In this document: piece by piece, positions 41,621 through 48,832 of the stretch | How positions within the stretch are numbered: the first letter of the stretch is position 1 | Layout: the number at the start of each line of letters is the position of its first letter | Assembly (NCBI RefSeq): GCF_012027355.1 | Contig: NZ_SNUH01000001.1 | Coordinates: 1,178,001-1,242,000, forward strand | From: Thermococcus sp. M36 | Lineage (GTDB): Archaea > Methanobacteriota_B > Thermococci > Thermococcales > Thermococcaceae | DNA: 64,000 bases | Direction: 5' to 3' | Translations under genes and position numbers: made by a program | Notes under the pieces: generated by a model | Told to the model about the DNA's origin: nothing | The model's input: only the letters and a program-made list of their open reading frames with translations | Database searches by the model: none

Positions 41621-42934
41621 ATGAAGCGAAAGGTGACCCTAAAACTCCAACCCTCAAAGGAGCAGGAGAAAACCCTCTTCCAGTTAGCTGACCTTGGAGC
41701 AAAAGTTTGGAACAGAGTAAACTACCTCCGCAGGAACCAATACTTCCAAGAGCAAATCGTGGACTTCAACACGACGGAAAAAACCGTTTATGAGGAATTC
41801 AAACGGAAAATCGATTCAGCCACAGTCCAACAAATAGCGAGGAAGAATGCAGAAGCTTGGCGGAGTTTCTTCTCCCTCCTTAGGAAGAAGCGAAACGGTG
41901 AACTCCCCGACTGGCTCAAACCAAAACCACCAAACTATCTCAAAGAAGACGGGAGGAGAAAACCATTAATCGTCCTCAGAAATGACCAGTACAGGATTGA
42001 GGGCAACAAACTAATTCTAAAAGGCCTCGGAAAGTTCAAACGCTTGGAAATTCAATTCAAGGGTAGAATACACTTGAAGGGAAGACAAGGAAGGTTAGAA
42101 ATAACTTTCGACCCCGTTAAGAGGAAATGGTACGCTCACATCAGCTTTACTGTCGAGGAGAAGCTTGAAGGTGGGGAATGGGTTGTACTCCCAAGAACTC
42201 CAAAAGGAAGCCTTTCAGCGGGCATTGACCTGGGGATTAACAATTTAATGGCCGTTTATGTAGAAAATGGAGAAAGCTTCCTTGTGAATGGGAGGCCGTT
42301 AAAGAGCATTGACTTCTACTGGAGAAGAAAAATCGCCGAGTATCAGTCCAAACTCAATAAGAGTGGAACTAAAACGAGCAGGAAACTTAAAGGAATGCAT
42401 GAGAAGGCCAAACTTCAGGCAAGACACTACATTAACACTGTGGTAAGGCAGACGGTTAGAAGGCTTTACGAATTGGGAGTTTCTAAAATCGTCGTTGGCT
42501 ACCCTAAGGGAATAGCTCGGAATTCTGACAGGGGCAAAAAGCAAAACTTCATTCTCTCTCATGTCTGGCGGTTCAATTATGTGATTAAACGCCTCACTGA
42601 AGTTGCGGAAGAGTATGGTATTCAGGTTTTGGTTGTTAATGAGGCTTTCACGTCTCAAACTTGCCCTGTCTGCGGGAAGCCTCACGAAGGGGCTCGTTTT
42701 GTTCGTGGTCTTTATTCGTGTCCCGCAACGGGGCTTGTTTTCAACGCTGATTTGGTTGGAGCCTTCAACATTTTGAAGAAGATTGCGAAAACCATAACCC
42801 CGAACTTGGGTGGTCTTTACGCCCAAGGGAGGGGTAACGGGGGGAAGACCCTCCCCGAGGGGTTTGAGGAACCCGTTTTAACGGGTTCCCTGATGAGAAC
42901 CCCTCAAACCTCCCCGTCAATGGCGAGGGGTTAA
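41621..42934 (+). CDS. tnpB: TnpB RNA-guided nuclease (IS605 OrfB family)
   Basis: 437 residues. RuvC acidic residues are intact: Asp203 (GIDLGINNLM), Glu341 (VVNEAFTSQ) and Asp377 (FNADLVGAFN). The N-terminal wedge domain begins VTLKLQPSKEQEKTL. The zinc ribbon has Cys348, Cys351 and Cys367, but the expected fourth Cys is Thr370 (CPATG). TnpB proteins are guided by an RNA from the right end of the element and cut DNA next to a target motif, helping retention of the element. Likely still foldable, but the zinc site is incomplete. Confidence 0.88.
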   Translation: MKRKVTLKLQPSKEQEKTLFQLADLGAKVWNRVNYLRRNQYFQEQIVDFNTTEKTVYEEFKRKIDSATVQQIARKNAEAWRSFFSLLRKKRNGELPDWLKPKPPNYLKEDGRRKPLIVLRNDQYRIEGNKLILKGLGKFKRLEIQFKGRIHLKGRQGRLEITFDPVKRKWYAHISFTVEEKLEGGEWVVLPRTPKGSLSAGIDLGINNLMAVYVENGESFLVNGRPLKSIDFYWRRKIAEYQSKLNKSGTKTSRKLKGMHEKAKLQARHYINTVVRQTVRRLYELGVSKIVVGYPKGIARNSDRGKKQNFILSHVWRFNYVIKRLTEVAEEYGIQVLVVNEAFTSQTCPVCGKPHEGARFVRGLYSCPATGLVFNADLVGAFNILKKIAKTITPNLGGLYAQGRGNGGKTLPEGFEEPVLTGSLMRTPQTSPSMARG

Positions 42935-42968
42935 ATCGTTGGAACCCCGCCCTTAGCAGGGGAGGAGG
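42780..42968 (+). ncRNA. Predicted omega RNA (reRNA) of TnpB
   Basis: By family knowledge the guide RNA overlaps the 3' end of tnpB and runs to the right end of the element. The segment is rich in hairpins, for example CTCCCCGAGGGG near 42850-42862, GAACCCGTTTTAACGGGTTC and CCCCGCCCTTAGCAGGGG. The guide would be the flanking sequence from about 42969 onward, i.e. the end of the DUF835 gene. Boundaries are inferred. Confidence 0.5.
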
Positions 42969-44015
42969 TCAGTCCCCCGTGAGGACGCGTCTTATGGTAA
43001 TATACTCCCTGCGGTTCAGGGTGCCCTCGTCGAGGACGACGATAAAGGTACCACCCTTCAGCACGACCAGATCGCGGAGGGTCGCCATGAACTTCAGAAC
43101 AGAGGTCATGCCGTTATGTACTATCAGGTACTCCACGCAGTCCAAAACCACCACGCCGGTTATCCCCAGCGTCTCGGACTCCAGGAGGTATCTCTGGGAG
43201 AGGGAGAGGATTTTTGGAAGGTTGGTGGGGGATATGGTGTTTTCACCCTCAATGTTCGTCAGGAGGTACCACTTCCACCCCGGAGGGAGTCCGTGCTCCC
43301 TGGTAAATGCCAAGACGGGATAGCCCCGAAGGTCTCTCTTTACCTTCTGGTACTCTTCCAAGCCTATCAGTTTAACGCCGGGGAGCACCTCCTTCTTTGG
43401 GAGGGTTATGTGCCCAATGAATTCCTCCGACAGCACCATTCTGACCATGAAGTACGCTGAAAGCACCGTGAGAACGGCCCCCACTGTAAAGCCCACCGGT
43501 GCAAACCAGGGGACGTCCCTCAAAAATGGGTAGTCCATCTTGTGGAGGCCATACACCAAGAGTGTGATTGCGGTGTTTCTGGCGTCCCTGAAGCCCCTTC
43601 CCACCGACATAAGGATCATTGTTCCAGAAAGCACGACAAAGAACGCAGAAACGCCATAGGGTATTCCCACGATGGACTCCCAGTCCCTCCCCAGCACCGC
43701 ACCGTACAATGCCGTCACAAGGGGAGGACTGGCCCAGATTGCCTGATATTTGACGTCCTTTCCAAGTTCCTCTGATAGGAACTGGAGGGCCCCCAGAAAC
43801 AGCATTGATGCAAAAACCGCTTCGGTGGCTGCTATCAGGTGTAGGTTCCCGACCGCATCCGATACAACACTAAGAAGGGCTCCAAGCCATGCCACAGCCC
43901 ATGTTAGAGCGGAGCTGCGTTTTGATTTCAGATAGGCTCTGATCAGGAATACCATCACTACCAGTTTGGCCACGCTACTGAGCGCCTGACCTGCCAGCAG
44001 TAGGGAGTGATTCAT
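42969..44015 (-). CDS. Seven-helix membrane sensor with DUF835 domain
   Basis: 348 residues. About seven membrane helices fill residues 5-200, in a layout like the sensor part of 7TM-type histidine kinases. A cytosolic DUF835 domain follows (about 215-348: KVKRDLRGYPVLAFTRE, YLLTNIEGENTISPTNLP, TGVVVLDCVEYLIVHNG). DUF835 is found in archaeal signalling proteins with KaiC-like folds. No kinase is present. ATG 44015 fits GCGGGGGATGGCC. The element at 41520-42968 ends exactly at its stop codon. Confidence 0.75.
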   Translation of the reverse strand: MNHSLLLAGQALSSVAKLVVMVFLIRAYLKSKRSSALTWAVAWLGALLSVVSDAVGNLHLIAATEAVFASMLFLGALQFLSEELGKDVKYQAIWASPPLVTALYGAVLGRDWESIVGIPYGVSAFFVVLSGTMILMSVGRGFRDARNTAITLLVYGLHKMDYPFLRDVPWFAPVGFTVGAVLTVLSAYFMVRMVLSEEFIGHITLPKKEVLPGVKLIGLEEYQKVKRDLRGYPVLAFTREHGLPPGWKWYLLTNIEGENTISPTNLPKILSLSQRYLLESETLGITGVVVLDCVEYLIVHNGMTSVLKFMATLRDLVVLKGGTFIVVLDEGTLNRREYITIRRVLTGD

Positions 44016-44146
44016 GGCCATCCCCCGCACTAAACTTAAACTATGGTGTGGTTCCTAAAAAGCTTATCTCCGCTCCGGATTGCCGGACGGAGGTGCACGG
44101 GAATAACCGCAAACTTTATAAACTCATCTCGAAAGGTTGGTACCGG

Positions 44147-44272
44147 TACGGCGGTCATAGCGGCGGGGTCACACCCGGTCTCGTTTCGACCCCGGAAGTT
44201 AAGCCCGCCAGCGATCCCGGGTGTACTGTCCTCCGAGAGGGGACGGGAAACCGGGGACGCCGCCGGCCACTC
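44147..44272 (+). rRNA. 5S ribosomal RNA
   Basis: The sequence TACGGCGGTCATAGCGGCGG at the 5' end pairs with CGCCGCCGGCCACTC-like 3' end (GACGCCGCCGG). Internal 5S hallmarks are present: CCCGGAAGTTAAGCCCGCC and the GAGAGGGGACGGGAAACC helix IV/loop E region. TATA (CTTTATAAAC) at about 44112-44121. It is not linked to 16S/23S genes, as usual for Thermococcales. Ends are accurate to a few bases. Confidence 0.93.
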
Positions 44273-44276
44273 AAAC

Positions 44277-44354
44277 GCCCGGGTGGTGTAGCCAGGCCCA
44301 TCATACGGGACTGTCACTCCCGTGACTCGGGTTCAAATCCCGACCCGGGCGCCA
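44277..44354 (+). tRNA. tRNA-Asp (GUC)
   Basis: Acceptor GCCCGGG pairs with CCCGGGC. Anticodon stem CGGGA/TCCCG with loop CTGTCAC, anticodon GTC. T arm TCGGG-TTCAAAT-CCCGA. CCA encoded at 44352-44354. It starts four bases after the 5S rRNA and has no promoter of its own, so the two are co-transcribed. Confidence 0.95.
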
Positions 44355-44361
44355 TTCTAAC

Positions 44362-44651
44362 AAACTTTTGCAGAGCAAAGTTTGATCAAAGCTTGTGGCT
44401 CTTGTGTGAATTCCAATTGTCAGGTTTTCCAAGCATGATTTACATTTGGTTTTGATAGGGAGAACCTGTCTAAGTGACTATTCTCTGGTGGGGTTACTCT
44501 TTCTTGACGCCCTTCGGGCGTCGATTTGACAGCAAACTCCCTACAAGAGAGGGTGTCCTAACGGATTCCAACACTCTGGAGGTTAAATTTCACAGCAATC
44601 CCACTTTAGAAGCGAGCTTTAAGTAAGGAGCTACCAACCTTGATCAAACTC
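44362..44651 (+). repeat. MITE-like repeat, copy A
   Basis: Terminal inverted repeats: left end AAAGTTTGATCAAAGCTTG then TGGCTCTT (44377-44403), right end AAGGAGCTACC then AACCTTGATCAAACTC (44625-44651). The left terminus also forms a hairpin (AAACTTTTGCAGAGCAAAGTTT region, 44362-44383). A central block (GGCGTCGATTTGACAGCAAA, 44517-44536) overlaps a perfect hairpin GACGCCC-TTC-GGGCGTC (44506-44522). It contains no ORF of note. The same order and spacing is found in copy B, inverted, on the other side of tRNA-Lys. It could be a non-autonomous mobile element or a structured RNA gene. Confidence 0.65.
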
Positions 44652-44712
44652 AACGGGACTATCGTCCCGTGCGTTGAAGTGAAGCTTCAACGTCGCGCAG
44701 GCGAAGTTTGTG

Positions 44713-44790
44713 TGGCGGGCCGGACGGGATTCGAACCCGCGGCCACGGGGTTAAAAGCCCCGCGCTCTAACCAGGCTGAGCTACCGGCCC
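44713..44790 (-). tRNA. tRNA-Lys (UUU)
   Basis: Acceptor GGGCCGG pairs with CCGGCCC. Anticodon stem CGGGG/CCCCG with loop CTTTTAA, anticodon TTT. T arm GCGGG-TTCGAAT-CCCGT. CCA encoded at 44713-44715. Promoter on this strand: TTATAAAATCAC at about 44815-44825. The gene is flanked on both sides by inverted copies of one repeat family. Confidence 0.95.
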
Positions 44791-44849
44791 ACACCCGATG
44801 GAGAATTCCGGAGTGATTTTATAAGCTTTGCCCCGGAAACTTTGCGGCT

Positions 44850-45160
44850 CAAAGTTTCATCAAGGGAAGCTTTTAGAAAAGTCTTACCAAAAGTTGTAGC
44901 TCGGGATTAACGGACGATTGAATGCGTGATTCGTTCAGGGTTTGTCAGTCTTAAGTGGACTCTCCTTGTGAATTACCTTCGTGTGGTGAGTTTGCTTTTA
45001 AATCGACGCCTGCAGGGCCTCATTGGGAAGTGACTCCTTGGAAGGTTGGTGTTTGAAGTGGATTTCTTTTCTGGAGTTTGGGTTGAGGGAATCACGTTGC
45101 TAAAGAACACCCTTTGAAAAAGAGCTACTAACTTTGATGAAACTTTGCGCAGGCAAAGTT
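44850..45160 (-). repeat. MITE-like repeat, copy B (inverted relative to A)
   Basis: Read on the minus strand: left terminal repeat CAAAGTTTCATCAAAG then TTAGTAGCTCTT (45148-45119), core GGCGTCGATTTAAAAGCAAA (about 45011-44992), right terminal repeat ending CTTGATGAAACTTTG (44864-44850). Core-to-left distance is nearly equal to copy A (about 135 against 140). Core-to-right is about 138 against 112, explained by a 26-base insertion inside the terminal repeat (about 44865-44890). The left terminus also forms the hairpin AACTTTGCCTGCGCAAAGTT. Confidence 0.65.
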
Positions 45161-45216
45161 CCCTGTGGTGCGAAAACTACTTAAACATTTTTGGGTAGCC
45201 TAATCAGGTGAGGCCG

Positions 45217-45657
45217 TTGGAGATAAGCAAGAGGGAAGAGGAATACCTTGAGACGATGTACATCCTCCATAAGAACAAGGGCGTTATCAGGGTCAAGGAC
45301 ATAGCCAAGATGATGCGTGTAAAGCCGCCCAGTGTCGTCGATGCGCTCAAAAAGCTCGCCGACAAGGGGCTTGTGGAGTACGAGAAATACGACAGAATTC
45401 TTCTGACTGGGACCGGCAGGGAGGTTGCCGAGGCTACGTATTCAAAGCACCAGCTTCTCACACAGTTCTTCATAGACATCCTTGGCATTCCGCCGGAGAT
45501 AGCGGAGCGCGATGCCTGTCAGTTCGAGCACTACGTCAGCGAGATAACTGTACAGCGCATAAGGGAGTTTGCGCAGTTTATCCAGGAGGAGTGCCCCTAC
45601 GTCCTTAAGCAGTTCATTAAGGAGAGGCTCGCCGAGAACAAGAAGGTCTCGGAATAA
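45217..45657 (+). CDS. DtxR/MntR-family metal-dependent regulator
   Basis: 146 residues: winged helix (KREEEYLETMYILHKNKGVI, VKDIAKMMRVKPPSVVDAL, GLVEYEKYDRILLTGTG) and metal/dimer domain (HQLLTQFFIDILGIPPEIAE, DACQFEHYVSEITVQRI). It would sense Fe(II) or Mn(II). No SH3 domain. Start TTG 45217 follows AGGTGAGG; GTG 45208 is the alternative and would be nearly leaderless given TATA ACTTAAAC at about 45178-45186. Confidence 0.85.
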   Translation: MEISKREEEYLETMYILHKNKGVIRVKDIAKMMRVKPPSVVDALKKLADKGLVEYEKYDRILLTGTGREVAEATYSKHQLLTQFFIDILGIPPEIAERDACQFEHYVSEITVQRIREFAQFIQEECPYVLKQFIKERLAENKKVSE

Positions 45658-45709
45658 GCGCCGCCCTTCCTTATCCATTCAAAAATGGAGCAGAAAATGG
45701 ATGGCAGGT

Positions 45710-47047
45710 TCAGAAGAGCCCGCCGAGGTAAGCGAAGTAGGCTAGGAATATCACTGCCAGGGCGTACATGAGCGGGTGGAGCTCTTTTCCGCGGCCGCTG
45801 AAGAGCTTGAGCAGGGTGTAGCTTATGAAGCCCGCACCTATGCCGTCCGCTATCGAGTAGGTGTAGGGTATCGTTATGAGGACGAGAAAGGCCGGAATCG
45901 CCTCGGTGTGGTCTGTGAAGTCTATCTCCTTGACCGCGCTGAGCATGTAGTAGCCTACTATGACGAGCGCCGGGGCGGTTGCGAAGGCAGGTATCGCTTG
46001 GGCCAGCGGGGCTATGAAGAGGCCTATTCCCAGGAAGAGCAGGCCCGTAACTAGGGCGGTCATTCCAGTCCTTCCGCCCTCTTCTATACCAGCGGCGCTT
46101 TCGATGTAAGTGGTTACCGTTGACGTTCCGAGGATTGCACCAACGGTGGTTCCTATTGCGTCGGTGAGGAGAACCTTCTCGGCATCTGGAACCTTACCGT
46201 CCCTGGTAAGGAAGCCGGCCTTGGCACTTAGGCCGGTAACCGTTCCTAGGGTGTCGAAGAAGTCCACCATGAAGAAGGCGAACACGACACCGATTGCACC
46301 GACGTTGAGCAGTCCCTGGAGGTCCATCTTCATGAAGGTGTAGCTTATGTCCGGGATCGAGAACAGCTGGTCGGGCCACGGTGCGGCGCCGGTGACCCAG
46401 CCTATTATGCTGGTCGTTATGATCGAGATGAGCAGGGCGCCCTTAATGCGGAGCGATATGAGGACAGCCGCTAGGAAGAGACCGAAGAAGAACAGGGCTA
46501 TCTCTTTGGTGGAGAGGGCAGCGGTATTGAGGCCTGTGAAGAGGAGAACGCCCTTGTCGCTGGTCATCGCGGTAAGCAGGCCCACATCGTTAAGGCCGAT
46601 GAACGTCAGGAAGAGGCCGATTCCAGCCCCGACGGCGTACTTCTGGCTGAGCGGTATCGCGTGGATTATCGCGCTCCTGACCTTTGTGACGCTGAGCGCT
46701 ATGAAGATTAGACCCTCGACGAAGACCGCCGCGAGTGCAATGCGCCAGTCGTAGCCCATTCCTAAAACCACGCTGTAGGCGAAGTAAGCGTTTAACCCCA
46801 TTCCCGGTGCCAGAGCGAAGGGCTTCTTGGCGTAGAGGCCCATCAGAATCGTCGCGAAGCCGGCGGCGAGGGCGGTAACCGCAACGAGCGAGTTGAAGGC
46901 CTCCTTGCCCATAGCATCGCTGAGTATCGCTGGATTGACGAAGAGGATGTAGGCCATGGTCATGAAGGTGGTGACACCGGCCAGGATTTCAGTCTTCATG
47001 TCGGTTCTGTGTTCGTCAAACTCGAAGTAGTTCTCAAACCAGCCCAT
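45710..47047 (-). CDS. NCS2/AzgA-type purine permease
   Basis: 445 residues, about 12 to 14 membrane segments. Family blocks: GVTTFMTMAYILFVNPAIL, ALAPGMGLNAYFAYSVV, FFMVDFFDTLGTVTGLS and GTSTVTTYIESAAGIEEGGR. It probably imports adenine, guanine or hypoxanthine with protons. ATG 47047 has GGGGTGAATCTC; the longer frame to 47194 is not credible. TATA (CATTTAAAAAACC) at about 47090-47103. Confidence 0.88.
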   Translation of the reverse strand: MGWFENYFEFDEHRTDMKTEILAGVTTFMTMAYILFVNPAILSDAMGKEAFNSLVAVTALAAGFATILMGLYAKKPFALAPGMGLNAYFAYSVVLGMGYDWRIALAAVFVEGLIFIALSVTKVRSAIIHAIPLSQKYAVGAGIGLFLTFIGLNDVGLLTAMTSDKGVLLFTGLNTAALSTKEIALFFFGLFLAAVLISLRIKGALLISIITTSIIGWVTGAAPWPDQLFSIPDISYTFMKMDLQGLLNVGAIGVVFAFFMVDFFDTLGTVTGLSAKAGFLTRDGKVPDAEKVLLTDAIGTTVGAILGTSTVTTYIESAAGIEEGGRTGMTALVTGLLFLGIGLFIAPLAQAIPAFATAPALVIVGYYMLSAVKEIDFTDHTEAIPAFLVLITIPYTYSIADGIGAGFISYTLLKLFSGRGKELHPLMYALAVIFLAYFAYLGGLF

Positions 47048-47190
47048 GAGATTCACCCCTTGAGTTGACTGATTTTTGATAATAAATTGGTTTTTTAAAT
47101 GTTTTTTTGACAAAAAAATGTTAAAAGCTATAACCGGAGCACCCCTGCGGCAGGTACAGGAAATAGAGAAAAGAACTCTAGGAGAGGTCT

Positions 47191-47831
47191 TCAACCACCC
47201 TCTGCCAGTGGCCCTGCGCTGAACGCTTTGGCGTATACTTTCACGGTGTCCTCGTCTCCCATTATCATCAGAACTCTCATCAGGTTCATGCCCTTAACTT
47301 CAGCGACTTCAACGTAGAGATGGTCTTTGCCCTTCCGGTAAAACGCTCCGTAAAGTCCTCTAACGGCCTCGTTTTCAAATGGTTTTGTCGTTGAAACTAT
47401 CTTAAAGCTCGCGGACTCAATGCGGTCTTTAACGGTCGTCAGTACCTCATCTTCTCCACAGGTGCACGTTCCGTTGAACCACGCGGAAACGACCGTCCTC
47501 CACCGGTGCTGTTGAATCAGTAGGGGTTTTCCAAGAGCTCGCCCGCCTCGGTTTTCCAGCTTCCGTTGGATATCGGTATCGTGTAAACCGCTATTCTTAC
47601 TGAACCCGCGGGGACGGCGGTCTCTTTTCGTTTGTCCGCCCTTTTCAAATCGTTCCAGGAGTTCCCTCCGTTTCTGACTCTCCACCGAAGGACGAGACCA
47701 TAGCCAGCTTCCCCTTCCGCTTCCAGCACTGCCTTTCCTGTGGCCTTGGTGATGTAGCACGGTGGACTTATCCCAAGCTCCTCGGCCCAGTCTTCGATCA
47801 CGTAAAAGCCCTTGTCCCCTTTGGGCTTCAC
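47191..47831 (-). pseudogene. Hypothetical gene interrupted by a frameshift
   Basis: Two overlapping frames together make one protein of about 210 residues. The first (from 47831: MKPKGDKGFYVIEDWAEELG) stops at 47517 with ELLENPY. The second continues without a start codon of its own from the same spot (PLLIQQHRWRTVVSAWFNGT, then CTCGEDEVLTTVKDRIES) to TGA 47191. One missing or extra base near 47515-47530 would join them. Either a true frameshift mutation, a sequencing error or programmed shift. The family is not recognised; the first part overlaps the ABC ATPase stop. Confidence 0.6.
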
Positions 47832-48832
47832 TCCAGCACCGAGAAGCTCCTCACCTCAATCCCAACCCTCTCGGGCATCTCCTCAACGCTGAAGGGTAGC
47901 TCATCTAAAAAGCGCTCGGCGATAACAGTCTTTCCTTCAATCCCAAGCCTCAGCCTTATCCTCCCGGGCAGGAGTTCATAGTCGATTACCTCTGCTGTAT
48001 CACCGGACTTCACGTAAACGCTCTCCGGCCGGAAGAAGATTCTCACCATTCCCTCTCTTTCGACATCGAAGCACAGCCCTCCGAGGCAGGCCCTTCCGTC
48101 CTCCACTTTAAGCTCCAGTATGTTGCTGAGCCCGAGGAAGCGCGCCACGAACTCGGTTTTTGGCCTGTAGTAGAGCTCCAGCGGATTTCCGACCTGCTCG
48201 ACGGTTCCGACGTTCATGACGGCAATCCTGTCGCTTATGGCCATGGCCTCCTCCTGGTCGTGGGTGACGTAGATGGTGGTTATGTCTAGCTCGCGCTGGA
48301 TGCGCTTTATCTCACCCCTCAAACGCTCCCTTATCTTGGCGTCGAGGTTGCTGAGTGGCTCGTCGAGGAGGAGAACCTCTGGCTCCACAACGAGCGCCCT
48401 CGCCAGGGCCACGCGTTGCTGCTGTCCACCGCTGAGCTGCTCCGGATAGCGCTTTTCGAGGCCCTCTAGGCCAACCAGCTCAAGCGCCCACTTTACCTTC
48501 CTCTCTATCTCTGCCTTCGCCAGTCTTTTCATCTCCAGTCCAAAGGCCACGTTTTTGAAGACGGTCATGTGGGGGAAGAGGGCGTAATCCTGGAAGACTA
48601 TGCCGATCCCGCGTTCGTAGGGGGGAAGCTCGTTTACCCTTTTGTCGTCGAAGAGGATTTCCCCCTTATCGGGCCTCTCAAAGCCTGCAATCATCCTGAG
48701 CGTGGTCGTCTTTCCACAGCCGCTCGGTCCGAGGAGGGTGAGAAACTCACCGTGTCTGACCTTGAGGTTCTCTATGCTGAGCCTGAAGTCCTCCCATTCC
48801 CTGAGTATCCCCTTCAGCTCGACCCTCACCAT
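47828..48832 (-). CDS. ABC transporter ATPase, iron/thiamine/spermidine type
   Basis: 334 residues. Walker A GPSGCGKTT (about 33-41), LSGGQQQRVALARAL signature, Walker B VLLLDEPLSNLD, switch His in VTHDQEEAM. A C-terminal TOBE domain (about 240-334) is present. This is the CUT1/FbpC/PotA/ThiQ class. ATG overlaps the permease stop. The adjacent permease is the fused FbpB/ThiP type, so iron(III) or thiamine uptake is likely. Confidence 0.88.
   Translation of the reverse strand: MVRVELKGILREWEDFRLSIENLKVRHGEFLTLLGPSGCGKTTTLRMIAGFERPDKGEILFDDKRVNELPPYERGIGIVFQDYALFPHMTVFKNVAFGLEMKRLAKAEIERKVKWALELVGLEGLEKRYPEQLSGGQQQRVALARALVVEPEVLLLDEPLSNLDAKIRERLRGEIKRIQRELDITTIYVTHDQEEAMAISDRIAVMNVGTVEQVGNPLELYYRPKTEFVARFLGLSNILELKVEDGRACLGGLCFDVEREGMVRIFFRPESVYVKSGDTAEVIDYELLPGRIRLRLGIEGKTVIAERFLDELPFSVEEMPERVGIEVRSFSVLE

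Larger units (their letters stand above)
41520..42968 (+). mobile_element. IS605-family element carrying only tnpB
   Basis: The left end has a hairpin at 41523-41542 (CCTCGCCC, loop TTTA, GGGCGGGG). The right end has hairpins including GAACCCGTTTTAACGGGTTC (about 42869-42888) and CCCCGCCCTTAGCAGGGG (42945-42962). The single gene between them is tnpB; there is no Y1 transposase tnpA, so movement would need one in trans. It sits between scpB and a DUF835 gene; the right end touches the stop codon of the latter. Codon use in the gene is more AT-rich than its neighbours. Exact ends are estimates. Confidence 0.8.

Noticed and set aside
44355-45200. Possible CRISPR-like array because of repeated hairpins near tRNA-Lys
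   Set aside because: The repeats are few, diverged, inverted and unequally spaced, with no constant repeat-spacer unit and no cas genes.
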